Source: Tannerellaceae bacterium (GTDB lineage Bacteria; Bacteroidota; Bacteroidia; Bacteroidales; Tannerellaceae). From it: 49,846 nt of DNA. Under the pieces are notes generated by a model. The model saw only the letters and a list, made by a program, of their open reading frames with translations, ran no database searches and was not told where the DNA came from. How positions within the stretch are numbered: the stretch's first letter is position 1; each line of letters begins with the position of its first letter. Shown one piece after another: positions 29,034 to 38,630 of the stretch. Made by a program: the position numbers and the translations under genes. The stretch lies in assembly GCA_021201295.1 (NCBI GenBank), contig JAJQFE010000013.1:1-49846 (forward strand). The letters run 5' to 3'.

Positions 29034-29467
29034 GGGTCACTCCCAGTCCATTGTGTCCGACATTACTACTGAGTGTTCCTTTCCGGATGTCCATATCGAT
29101 GAGCACCACTTTTTTATTGGCCTGTGCAATACTCATTGCCAGATTTGTGGAGACAAAGGTTTTACCGGAGAAAGGGCTGAAAGAGGTAAACATAATGACT
29201 TTCATATCTTTTGCCTTCACCCGCATAAAGTCCATATTGGTCCGCAGAATGGGTCACTCCCAGTCCATTGTGTCCGACATTACTACTGAGTGTTCCTTTC
29301 CGGATGTCCATATCGATGAGCACCACTTTTTTATTGGCCTGTGCAATACTCATTGCCAGATTTGTGGAGACAAAGGTTTTACCGGAGAAAGGGCTGAAAG
29401 AGGTAAACATAATGACTTTCATATCTTTTGCCTTCACCCGCATAAAGTCCATATTGGTCCGCAGAAT
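29034..29467. repeat. Exact 217-bp tandem duplication inside wzc
   Basis: Copies at 29034-29250 and 29251-29467 are identical base for base. The unit length is 72 codons plus one base, so it shifts the reading frame. It covers the N-terminal half of the kinase domain, including Walker A and A'. The flanks share only a single base at the junction. Confidence 0.97.
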
Positions 29468-30810
29468 ACGGAAGGCTTCGGAGACGGAATCCCGTCCATG
29501 TTCACGCACAATGGCCTCTTTGGCATCCCCTTTTTTCCTCAGGGGGATCTCTCCCAGGAAAGGGATGGTCACTCCATCTTCCACATCTTTCCGGTTCCGG
29601 ACTTTGGTATTCACGGTTTCTTTTAACCAGAGGGCACCCCCGGGAAGAAGAAATCCTAACAGGGTCGCTGCAAGCAGCACCATAGAGGTTTTAGGAAATA
29701 CAGGAGAATGAGTGCCGGAAGCAGGATCTATGATTCTGGCATTACTTTCCGTAATGGCTTGTGTCAGGGCACTTTCTTCCCGCTTATTCAATAAATAGAG
29801 GTATAAGGCTTCTTTAATCTTCTGCTGGCGTTCTACGGATAGCACAAACTTTTGCTGGGATGGGACAGCCGAGATCCGCCGGGTGGTTTGCTGTCCCCGC
29901 TGGCGGACATTTCCCCGTTTGAGGTTTAATCCGACAATCAGATTATCTACGGCGCAGATAATGGTCTGTTTCATAGCAACTAAGGAATTATTCATATCCA
30001 TGACTACCGGGTTTTTGCTGCTGCTATTCCCAACCAGTTTATCACATCTCGGCAAGAGTTCATTATATTCGCGGATCTGGCTCTCAATATTAATATCGGA
30101 TATACCTGTATTGGCCGGGATCAGATCTGAATTTTTGTGGGGGTCGGTCAGGTATTCTTTGATGAATTTGGCTAAACTTAACTGGTTCTCCAGTTCTAAT
30201 TCTTTGGTGTTGTACTGGCTGGTAGCCTGCAGGTACATCCCTGTCTCTGAACTAATATCTGTTAAGAGATTCTCTTTTTTAAAGGATTCGATCTCTGTAT
30301 CTACATTTCCCAACTCTTTTTCAATAATGATCAACCGTTCATTGATAAATTCGGATGTGTTGACTGCGATCCTGTTTTTATCGCTGATTACATCTTCATT
30401 ATACACAGCGATCAGTGTGTTGATAATATCTTCCGCCCGGGGGATGGAGGCATCTTCCAGGGTAATGTCTATGATGGTAGAGCCTTTTCCGGCTAAGGCT
30501 ACCTGGAGTTTCTCCTGATAATCAGTAACTACTCCATCCATATTCCTTTTCCTGATCCGGACCGGGGTCTGCAGATAGCGGTCATCATAATATAAGGTAG
30601 GGACTACCACTATCCTTCCAACCGGGGTCGATATGGTGTCATTGAAAGGTATCCGCATAGACTTTGGTCCGGTTTCTACCGAAAAATCCGAGAGTTCCGC
30701 TTCTTCCATGGAGACAGGAGTGATCTCAAAAGAGAAGACTTCATGTTCGCCTGCATCCGGAAACTGAACGGAAACAGGTGCATGCGTATACAGCTCCACG
30801 GTTCTTAAGC

Positions 30811-30817
30811 CTTTTTT
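30811..30817 (-). other. In-phase A AAA AAG slippery heptamer in wzc
   Basis: In the upstream frame the codons read GTA AAA AAG GCT TAA. The heptamer A AAA AAG is the standard bacterial -1 frameshift site, and a -1 slip restores VKKGLRTVELY, joining both halves of Wzc. The zero-frame stop follows two codons after the heptamer. I could not identify a stimulatory hairpin or internal Shine-Dalgarno element with confidence. A simple loss of one A gives the same sequence. Confidence 0.5.
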
Positions 30818-31190
30818 ACGGTGTAGCTGACATCCAGGTTCAGCCTGCGGGCCACTTCTTTCATCAATTGCCTGGAATGAAAGATCAGGATCTCATTGTC
30901 TACGTTGCTTTTCACATTGAACAGACTCAATTCCTCAAAAGCGGCAGCTTCACTGATCCCGCCTCCTTTGGTATTGTCTTTTATCAGTACGGAAGCGGTC
31001 CGGGTGTAGACTTTAGGCGCCCATAGCAAGTATAATACGGCCAGTCCCAAACAAACGGCCAGGGACAGGGCAAACCAATACCAGTTGGCCCATAGAATAT
31101 GGAAAATATCGCCTAAGTTTATTTCATTTTTTTTCTCCCGTACTTCATACGGTTGTTGCTGATGTGGCATATGTATTCTTCCTTCCATGA

Positions 31191-31976
31191 TCATTTAAAG
31201 ATTAATACGGCAATCGTAGTGACAAGAGAAAGCACAGAGACCCAGACCCCTACTGAATTGTTTTGATTGATCCGGCTTTGTCCGGCTTTCACCGTGTTTG
31301 GTTCTACATAAACGATATCATTCTGTTCCAGGTAATAGCTTGGGGAATCAAATACTTCCGAACCTAACAGGTTGTTATAATAAATGATCCGCTGGTTATC
31401 TTTTTCACGAATCACCACGACCCGGTCTCTTCTCCCGAAGATAGTCATATCTCCAGCCATGCTCAGGGCTTCAAACAGGGTTACCCTGTCACTATTAATG
31501 GTAAAACTTCCCGGATGGGCCACTTCTCCTAACACGGAAACTTTGAAATTAAGGAATTGCACGGTTACAATGGGGTCCTGAATGTAATCCTCACTGATGA
31601 GTTTCGCTTTGATCCTTTCGGTTAATTGTACCCGTGTCAGGCCTTCCACATGCAGTTTGCCTAACAACGGGAAATCAATATTGCCCTTTTTATCCACCTG
31701 GTATCCCAATACCCATTGTGTTCCTGGTCCTTCCACGCCTATCTGATAACTAATCAGTAGCATATTAAAGGGGAGCGCCAGTTCCGGATTACGGCTGTTT
31801 ACCATAATCGATAACAGATCGTCTTTATGGATCACGGCTTCATAATTCTGTTCAATGACCTGGCTTTGAAAGGGGATGGCATCCTGTAAGTAGACGATGT
31901 CTTTTGCTGTACTACAACTGGCAAGTAAAATAATACTTATTACGTACCAGGCAGCGAGTTGAATCCTTTTGTTCAT
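31191..31976 (-). CDS. Wza-like polysaccharide export lipoprotein
   Basis: Outer-membrane polysaccharide export protein of the Wza/BexD family, 261 residues. A lipoprotein signal ends LLASC (Cys21). The export domain spans about 40-130 (VIHKDDLLSIMVNSRNPELALPF), then an SLBB-type domain (VSVLGEVAHPGSFTINSDRVTLFEALSMAGD). The C-terminal hydrophobic segment (VGVWVSVLSLVTTIAVLIF) fits an amphipathic or membrane-spanning barrel helix. It should form the channel receiving polymer from Wzc. The gene is intact and overlaps the wzc start by 4 bp, so the two are translationally coupled. Confidence 0.92.
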   Translation of the reverse strand: MNKRIQLAAWYVISIILLASCSTAKDIVYLQDAIPFQSQVIEQNYEAVIHKDDLLSIMVNSRNPELALPFNMLLISYQIGVEGPGTQWVLGYQVDKKGNIDFPLLGKLHVEGLTRVQLTERIKAKLISEDYIQDPIVTVQFLNFKVSVLGEVAHPGSFTINSDRVTLFEALSMAGDMTIFGRRDRVVVIREKDNQRIIYYNNLLGSEVFDSPSYYLEQNDIVYVEPNTVKAGQSRINQNNSVGVWVSVLSLVTTIAVLIFK

Positions 31977-32002
31977 ATTTATTACTTTATTATTTTAATA
32001 TA

Positions 32003-33178
32003 CTAGATCAGATAGCCGCTGGTTAGCAGGGATTGATTGTTTCTTTTTATACAGGTACAAATATGTTCTGCCACATACGCTATTTCTTCATCGGATAAAC
32101 CCAATCCGGAGGGCAGGCATAACCCTATATCAAACAGCGAGGCAGAGGTTCCGTCTCCATAAAAAGGCGCAGTTGAAAACACCGGTTGTAAATGCAGGGG
32201 TTTCCACAAAGGACGGCTTTCAATCTGTTTTTCTGCCAGATACAGGTATATTTCTTCAGGAGTAAGTTTAGTGGCTTTTTTATCTATTAAAATGCAGGTA
32301 AGCCAGAAATTGGACTGGTAATCCCGGGATGGGTTCTCCTGAACCACTATGCCTTCCATCCCGGAGAGCAACTCTTTATATAACTGGTGAATGGCTCTCC
32401 GCCGGGCAATGTGTTCTTCCAGGATCATCATCTGTCCACGTCCGATCCCTGCACAGATATTACTCATCCGGTAGTTATATCCGATGGAGGAGTGTTGGTA
32501 CCAGGGAGCGTCATCCCGGGCTTGTGTCGCATAAAACACTGTCTTTTTTGCCTGGTCGGGTGTAGAACAGACTAACGCACCTCCTCCTGAAGTAGTGATC
32601 ATTTTATTCCCGTTAAAAGAGAGAGCGGCAAATTCACCGAACGTCCCACACTTTCTCCCTTTATACGTAGACCCTAAGGCTTCAGCAGCATCTTCAATGA
32701 TCCGGATGTCATAGACCCGGGCTATTTCTTTCATGGCGTCTATCTGGGCCGGCATGCCATATAAATGAACAGGAATCATGGCTTTGGGAACTTTCCCGGT
32801 TTTGCGGATCCAGTCTTTAATAGCATGCTCCAACAGTTCCGGACTCATATTCTAGCTATCTTTTTCACTGTCTATGAACACCGGGGTGGCGTGTTGATAA
32901 ATAATCAGATTGGCGGAAGCGGCAAAGGTGAAGGATTGGCAAAGGACTTCATCTGCAGCCTGGACCCCACACTGGACTAATGCCAGATGGATAGCAGCGG
33001 TCCCGGTTGATAGAGCCACGACAGACCTGTTTTCTCCTAAATAGTGTGCCAATTCTTTTTCGAAACCATCCACATTCGGACCTAAAGGGACTACCCAGTT
33101 GGTTTGAAAAGCTTCCTCAATGAATTGTTGTTCGTATCCTGACATATGGGCCAGGGAAAGATAGATCGGTTTATGCAT
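32003..33178 (-). pseudogene. DegT/PglE-like sugar aminotransferase with in-frame TAG
   Basis: PLP-dependent aminotransferase of the DegT/DnrJ/EryC1/StrS family, 391 residues if read through, that would aminate a 4-keto-6-deoxy nucleotide sugar. N-terminal WVVPLGPNVDGFEKELA and STGTAAIHLAL, the IEDAAEALGS motif, and the PLP lysine in SFNGNKMITTSGGG are present. A TAG at 32854-32852 interrupts DSEKDS-stop-NMSPELLEHAI, where relatives have Trp (TGG to TAG). The frame is the same on both sides, so one G-to-A substitution is the only lesion. It follows the sugar transferase and PglD-like acetyltransferase, the same trio as PglC-PglD-PglE and EpsL-M-N, suggesting UDP-di-N-acetylbacillosamine synthesis. 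The matching 4,6-dehydratase is not in the window. Confidence 0.88.
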
Positions 33179-33202
33179 ATCTGATAAGTAAGATTGTTTT
33201 AG

Positions 33203-33786
33203 TTAAATCTGCTTGATAATCTCACAGCGGTTTCCCACTGCCATGACGTAAGCAGGCATATCTCTGGTCACTACGGATCCGGCTCCGACCATACTCCATT
33301 CTCCCACCCGCACACCGGGAAGAAGAATAGCGCCGGCTCCTATCCAGCTCCCTTCCCCTATTTCGACATTCCCACAGAGCGTGGCATGGGGAGAGATATG
33401 TACATAATCTGCAATTCGACAGTCATGATTCACAGAGGCGGCTGTATTAATAATCACATGTTTCCCGACCGTTGCACAGGATTGAATCACACTGCCCTGC
33501 ATCACGACACTTCCTTCCTGCAGGATAGCGTTGGCTGATACGATAGCAGTAGAGGAAACAGCCTGTCCAAAAGCACAGGTTAAATTACCAGCCAGGTTTT
33601 TCTGGTCCGGTTATTTTCGATACTTAGCAATAAAGGGCCTCTTGCATAACGTGCGGGATAGACGGGACATCCCAATAAATGGGTAAGCTGTTCGTTGTCA
33701 TCAAAAATGGCTTCTACCGGAATCCGGTTCTCACGTAAAATATCCATGATTACTTTGGCATGTCCGCCGGCTCCATATAAATACAT
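33203..33786 (-). pseudogene. NeuD/PglD-like sugar O/N-acetyltransferase, frameshifted
   Basis: Left-handed beta-helix acetyltransferase of about 194 residues when the frame is restored, probably N-acetylating a UDP-4-amino sugar with acetyl-CoA. The N-terminal part is a nucleotide-sugar-binding fold (MYLYGAGGHAKVIMDIL); the C-terminal part has hexapeptide repeats and the catalytic-type His in VNHDCRI. The frame is lost in an A5 run (33597-33601): RKT-WLVI-stop; one more A gives RKNLAGNLTCAFGQAV and continues through to GSVIQSCATVGKHVI. The start at 33786 lies 5 bp after the sugar-transferase stop. The next gene is the aminotransferase, as expected for a bacillosamine module. Confidence 0.85.
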
Positions 33787-33791
33787 GTATT

Positions 33792-34399
33792 CTATTGATT
33801 TGTTCCGGTAAATGGTTCCATGGTTACGGAGGTATCCGAAGAAATTCCTTCCCGTACACAGACTTTCTTGATGGTGAGAAATAGTATTTTTAAGTCCACC
33901 CGTAAGGAGAGATGGTCGACATACCATACATCCAGATCAAATTTCTTCTCCCAGGAGATGGTGTTCCGTCCATGTACCTGTGCCCAGCCTGTAATTCCCG
34001 GTCTTACTTCATGCCGGCGTTTCTGCTGTTCATTATAAAGGGGTAGATAATCCGGCAACAACGGACGGGGCCCTACCAGACTCATGTCTCCTTTGACCAC
34101 ATTCAATAACTGAGGGATTTCATCCAGGGAAGTGGTACGAATCCACTGTCCTATTCCTGTGAGCCGTTCCGCATCCGGGAGAAAATTTCCGTCCTTATCT
34201 TTCCGGTCATTCATTGTCTTAAATTTGATGATCCGAAAAATCTTTCCCTGTTTACCGGGCCTGGGTTGAAGAAAAAAGGATTTCCCCGATGGAAGATCAT
34301 CAACAGAAAGACTATTACGGTAAAGACAGGGAGCAGGATCATAAAAAGGATCACGGAAATGACACAATCACTAATTCGTTTGAAAAGATGTCTGTACAT
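33792..34399 (-). pseudogene. Initiating sugar-phosphate transferase (PglC/EpsL-like), frameshifted
   Basis: Monotopic phosphoglycosyl transferase that attaches the first sugar phosphate to undecaprenyl phosphate. About 202 residues if repaired: one N-terminal hydrophobic helix (ISDCVISVILFMILLPVFTVIVFLL), then FRIIKFKTM, the TSLDEIPQLLNVVKGDMSLVGPRPLLPDY signature and GITGWAQVHGRN. The frame breaks in a T6 run (minus strand, 34277-34272) after GNPFFF; with T7 it reads FFLQPRPGKQGKIFRI. The run forms T TTT TTC in the upstream phase, a -1 slippery heptamer. Its start overlaps the upstream glycosyltransferase by 29 bp. The small size matches PglC rather than the larger WbaP type. Confidence 0.87.
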
Positions 34400-35556
34400 G
34401 TTCTACAGGCTTTTCTAATAGTCTATATTCTTCTAATAATGCCCGCCAGACAACCTTTTGTTTATAACGTTCCTGAATGGAAGTACGTGCCTGGGCCGTC
34501 TGTGCTTCAAGTACGTCCGGATGATTAATATAGTATTCCATTTTTTCATACAACTGTTCCCGGTCTTTCGGAGGAATAATACAACCATTCTGTCCTTCCC
34601 GGATGATCTCGTTACAGCCGTTAATGTTACTGACTATAGCCGGTAATTCCATGGCTCCGGCCTGCATGACGACATTGGGAAAACCTTCCCGGTAACTGAG
34701 GAAAACCAACAGGTTGGAGATTAACAGATAAGGTCTTATATCTGGTTGATAACCTGCCTGGATAATATGGGAATGATTCCCGATAGTTTCCATAGTCTCT
34801 TCTTCCAGCGGATCCAGGTCAGGTTCCATGGATCCGACTAAGAGCAATCGGGCATTTGTATAGGTCTGATTGAGTTTTTTAAAGGCATGGACCAACTCAT
34901 TGACTCCTTTATCTCCGACTAAGCATCCGATAAAAATAAAGACAAAATCTTCCGGGTTGATTTGTAATTCGTTCTGTAAGGTGGTCAGTTGTTCCTGCGA
35001 AAAAGTAGCGGGATTAAAATATGAGGTTGCTATCCCGTTGGAACTTCCGTTGGCAATGACTTTTAATTTTTCTTCCAGACACAGTTTTTCCTGAATAATA
35101 ATCTTCTTTAATTCTTTTGAATTAGGAAACACATGGGTAGCACAACTGTAAGTAATTTTTCTACTACGTTCAGCAACTTCCTTTTATTCCGGTAATTTCC
35201 AACAGGGGAAGTCCGGCGACCGTATGGATACGGCAGGGGACACCAGCCAGCCAGGCTGCAATCATACCTACTGTACCTGCTTTGGGTGTATGGGTATGAA
35301 CTATGAAAGGTTTTTCTTTCCGGAACAAACGGATGTGTTGCCACAGGGCACAGAGGTCTTTGAAAGGAGTAATTCTCCTTGTCATAGGAATGCAATGAGT
35401 TCTGACGCCCTCTTTTTTACCTATTTTTTCAAGATAAGGCCGGTCGGAGGAAACAGCTATTATGTCATAGTGTTCCTTCATAAACGAAAGTTGTCCGCCT
35501 AACAGTTTCTCTAAGGAAACAGGAACGGTGGTGATACGTATCAGTTTATTTTTCAT
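34371..35556 (-). pseudogene. GT4 glycosyltransferase (EpsD-like), two frameshifts
   Basis: Retaining GT-B glycosyltransferase that adds a sugar to the lipid-linked repeat unit. The N-terminal half (ITTVPVSLEKLLGGQLSFM; HTHTPKAGTVGMIAAWLAGVP) ends at GLPLLEITGIKGSC-stop. One missing A in the run complementary to 35182-35185 gives KRKLLNVVEKL, and a second one-base loss near 35152-35156 is needed to reach YSCATHVFPNSKELKK. The C-terminal half is complete, with the nucleotide-sugar site FLSYREGFPNVVMQAGAMELPAIVSN. Restored length is near 395 residues. It overlaps the asnB stop by 11 bp and the sugar transferase start by 29 bp. Two lesions in one short stretch suggest true decay or a locally poor consensus. 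Confidence 0.85.
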
Positions 35557-37429
35557 GTAAATAAATATGTTTATACCATTTCTGGAAACAATAAAAAGTC
35601 CAGACTTTGAATGAATTGTCGCTTTTTCTCTGAATATGGTCCTGCACTAATTTCTGAATATATTTCGGTATGAAGATCCCCTGCCTGGTTAAGAAACTGG
35701 ATTCTGTGTAGGACAACAATTCTTTCTGTAGTCCTCCACGCAACCAGTCTCCTACCGGAACACCAAATCCCTGCTTGGGTTGCTCAAAGAAGTTTTTGGG
35801 GAAATAGGGTTCAAAAGCTTTTTTGAGTAAGTATTTTTTATTGAAGCCTTTAATCAGATAATGATCCGGTAACTGATTGGTAAATTCCCATAAACTTTTA
35901 TTCAGGAATGGGGCTCTACACTCTAAAGAAGCCAGCATACTGGTCCGGTCTACTTTAACGAGCATATCCCCTTCCAGACTGATATTTTTATCTATAGCTC
36001 TGAAATCCTGTATATTATTATGCAGGTTCTTATGCTCATCTTTCAAAGCACTTAACGGTTTTGAAGAAGTACCCTGTAACAGGTCATGCATTTCCTGTTC
36101 GGAATATCCCAGTGATATAATATTGAAATAGAAATTATTATCGTAATCGATTGCGTTCAATAACTTTTTCATTTTGTACCGAAAACCACGGTCGTCAGAG
36201 CGGGTGTTCAGGAGTGGCTTAGTTAAATATTTACAACCGGTAAAGATCTTTTCCGGAACCATACGGGTAAAATACCGGTTTAACTTACCGATATAATATT
36301 TGTTGTATCCACCAAACACTTCATCTCCCCCGTCACCTGTCAATGCAACCTTTACATATTGCCGGGTTTTAGCTGCGACCAGATAACTGGCCAAAGCTGA
36401 CGAATCAGCAAAGGGTTCATCAAAGTTCAGAATGATTTCATGAATACTATCGGACAAATCATGTTCATCTATGATAAACTCATGATGGTTACTATGAATA
36501 AGTCCGGAAACCGTCCGGGCTTTATCCGATTCATCAAATTTACTGTTATTAAACCCGATAGTGAATGTATCAATCGTAGGTTGCTGCTGAGCCAGACACC
36601 AGGACACAATGGATAAATCTACTCCTCCGGATAGATAAGTTCCCAGTCCGACATCTGCTATGGCACGACTTCTGACACTGTCCATCACTTTGTCAAAACA
36701 AAGCTGCCGGGCCTCCTGTTCCGGGATCTGCAGGAGTTGGGTACGGAGAACTGTATAGATTTCTTCTTTATGAATTTGACCTGTTAACAGATCAAAGGAT
36801 AGGAGGGTGTTAGGTTCCAACTTATAGATACCTTCATAAATAGTATAGGGATAAGGAATGTAAGTCAACTGAAAATACAGGAAAAGTGCATCTGTGTGAA
36901 TCGGGAATTCTTCTTCCACTGTACGGATAATACTTTTCAATTCAGAAGCCCAGTACAACCCTTTTTGATTTTTATAATAATACAGTGGTTTTTCCCCGAA
37001 GAAATCCCGGGCAAGGAAAACAGTATGACGTGTTTTATCATAAATACAAAAGGCATACATTCCTTCCAGTTTACTAAACCCGGAGGTTCCATATTGTTCA
37101 TATAGCCTTAAAATTACTTCCGTATCGGAATGTGTCTTAAACCGTACGCCTTTCCCTTCCAGTTCTTTTCTGAGTTCAGGGAAATTATAGATCTCTCCGT
37201 TGAAGGTTAATACAATTTCTCCATCTTCGGAAAACATAGGTTGTCCTCCCTTCTGTAAATCAATAATGGACAATCTGCGCATGCCTAAGGCTACACTTAT
37301 TTCTCCTGTCTCCACATACGAGCCTTCGTCATCAGGTCCGCGATGGATGATCAGATCATTCATATGTTGTAATTCTTTCTGAATGAAACTATGATGCGTC
37401 CGATAGGCTATTCCGTTTATACCACACAT
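35546..37429 (-). CDS. asnB: AsnB-like glutamine amidotransferase with altered PP-loop
   Basis: Class II glutamine-dependent asparagine synthetase family, 627 residues, full open frame. The N-terminal glutaminase has Cys2 (MCGINGIA), RGPDDEG and FNGEIYNF. The synthetase domain has a PP-loop reading SGGVDL at 267-272, whereas the family motif is SGGxDS; Leu272 (TTA) differs from Ser (TCA) by one C-to-T change. The last Ser of this motif helps bind pyrophosphate, so synthetase activity may be impaired (inference). In polysaccharide loci such proteins are thought to amidate uronic acids or make another amide rather than asparagine; the dehydrogenase upstream would supply a uronate. It overlaps the next glycosyltransferase by 11 bp. 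Confidence 0.88.
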   Translation of the reverse strand: MCGINGIAYRTHHSFIQKELQHMNDLIIHRGPDDEGSYVETGEISVALGMRRLSIIDLQKGGQPMFSEDGEIVLTFNGEIYNFPELRKELEGKGVRFKTHSDTEVILRLYEQYGTSGFSKLEGMYAFCIYDKTRHTVFLARDFFGEKPLYYYKNQKGLYWASELKSIIRTVEEEFPIHTDALFLYFQLTYIPYPYTIYEGIYKLEPNTLLSFDLLTGQIHKEEIYTVLRTQLLQIPEQEARQLCFDKVMDSVRSRAIADVGLGTYLSGGVDLSIVSWCLAQQQPTIDTFTIGFNNSKFDESDKARTVSGLIHSNHHEFIIDEHDLSDSIHEIILNFDEPFADSSALASYLVAAKTRQYVKVALTGDGGDEVFGGYNKYYIGKLNRYFTRMVPEKIFTGCKYLTKPLLNTRSDDRGFRYKMKKLLNAIDYDNNFYFNIISLGYSEQEMHDLLQGTSSKPLSALKDEHKNLHNNIQDFRAIDKNISLEGDMLVKVDRTSMLASLECRAPFLNKSLWEFTNQLPDHYLIKGFNKKYLLKKAFEPYFPKNFFEQPKQGFGVPVGDWLRGGLQKELLSYTESSFLTRQGIFIPKYIQKLVQDHIQRKSDNSFKVWTFYCFQKWYKHIYLHEK

Positions 37430-37463
37430 ATATACAATTAATTTTATTCCGGTAAGAGGAAAA

Positions 37464-38569
37464 TTATCCTATTAATTCTATTACTTTTTTTACGATCTCA
37501 TCCGGTTGGTAACTTTTCACTTTTTCCAGAGCTGCTTTTCTTAATTTTACCTGTGCGTTTTCATTAACAGCGACAAAATCAATCGCTTTGGCCATCGCCT
37601 TCCGGTCATCTACATTGACTAAGATTCCATATTTGGCAACGACAAAATCTCCCGGAGGAATATCTACCGGTTCATTATCATTCAATACTTCCAGAGGTCC
37701 AGACAAACAATCGGTAGAAATAATCAATAACCCCTGTGCCATCGCTTCCAGGATCACATTCGGCAAACCTTCGGAAATAGAACTAAGAAGAAAAATATCG
37801 CTCTTCCTCAAATAGTCGGTTACATTTTTTACTCTACCGGGAAAATGTATATACTTATCTACCTGTAGTTTTTTTGATAAAGAAACCAACGCATTCATTT
37901 CCGAACCATCTCCTAAAAAGGTCATCTCATACGGTGTTTTACAATAGGGAAGCGCTTTTACGATCATTACATGATTCTTGAGTTTCCTCATGGAACCGAC
38001 ACAAATTAATTTAACAGGTTTTTGTTTGACGGGTGTAATCTCCCGGTATTTGTCCGGCTGTTTAACGGGATTGTAAATTACATGTGCCGGTATTTTCAGA
38101 CTAAAGTTCTTTACCAGGTCTTTATTGATGTAAATGGAATTGGAAAAAGCGCATCTGCCTTGTTGTAGAACAACGGGATCAATAGTTTGTGCATCCCGTA
38201 TTTTACCCATGAGGACTGATAAGTAATAGTTGGATAACATCTCTCACTTAAGATCACTTTGGTATCAGGAGCAAATACACGGGCCATACCATTCACCAGA
38301 TTTGGTCTGATCAGGAAAGAGAGAGAAATATCTACCTTTTCTTTTCTCAGCAGGGCAATGTATTTATAGATGAACAAAGGAAACAGATAGATTTTCCTCC
38401 AAAACGAAAGTTTTTTGTCTGTAAAAGAGACCACTTCCAGATTTTCCGGGAGGTCATATTGAATGGAATTATAAAACAGGATCAGTTTTACATTATATAC
38501 TTCCATCAAAAAAAGAGCGATCAGACTAATGACCCTTTCTGCGCCACCACTGGCCATACTCAGTGTCAA
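37464..38569 (-). pseudogene. GT4 glycosyltransferase, frameshifted
   Basis: GT-B glycosyltransferase of about 368 residues if repaired. The N-terminus has MASGGAERVISLIA, a donor/acceptor loop typical of GT4 enzymes, and PNLVNGMARVFAPDTKVILSERC. The frame breaks in a T5 run (minus strand, 38148-38144): KADALFPIPF-stop, while one more T gives KADALFSNSIYINKDLVKNF, continuous with the C-terminal half containing ICVGSMRKLKNHVMIVKAL and the nucleotide-sugar motif SEGLPNVILEAMAQGLLIIS. Both halves look otherwise sound. It probably adds one sugar of the repeat unit; donor and linkage cannot be inferred. Confidence 0.85.
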
Positions 38570-38630
38570 TATGTAAAGATTTTTTTATGATCCATTATTT
38601 CTATATATTTAAATATGGGTAATACGATGA

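Larger units (their letters stand above)
28594..31194 (-). pseudogene. wzc: Wzc-type chain-length/BY-kinase, frameshift plus 217-bp duplication
   Basis: Inner-membrane polysaccharide co-polymerase and tyrosine autokinase. Restored, it would be about 794 residues: first transmembrane helix (WANWYWFALSLAVCLGLAVLY), Wzz domain, coiled coils, GNVR-like segment (RISAVPSQQKFVLSVERQQ), second helix, kinase with Walker A (SPFSGKT), Walker A' (VVLIDMDIRKG) and Walker B-like CIIIDNVPA, and a tail of eight Gly-Tyr pairs as phosphorylation sites. Two lesions break it. A one-base loss in an A run at 30812-30817 stops the frame after SYTVKKA, the rest continuing in the -1 frame. A perfect 217-bp tandem duplication (29034-29467) shifts the frame and duplicates the Walker A region. 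Removing one copy and adding one A gives a normal protein. Walker A carries Phe where Gly is usual. The start overlaps the wza stop by 4 bp. Confidence 0.88.

Noticed and set aside
29051-29711. Plus-strand open frames of 191 and 147 codons
   Set aside because: They are antisense shadows of wzc and repeat only because of the 217-bp duplication.
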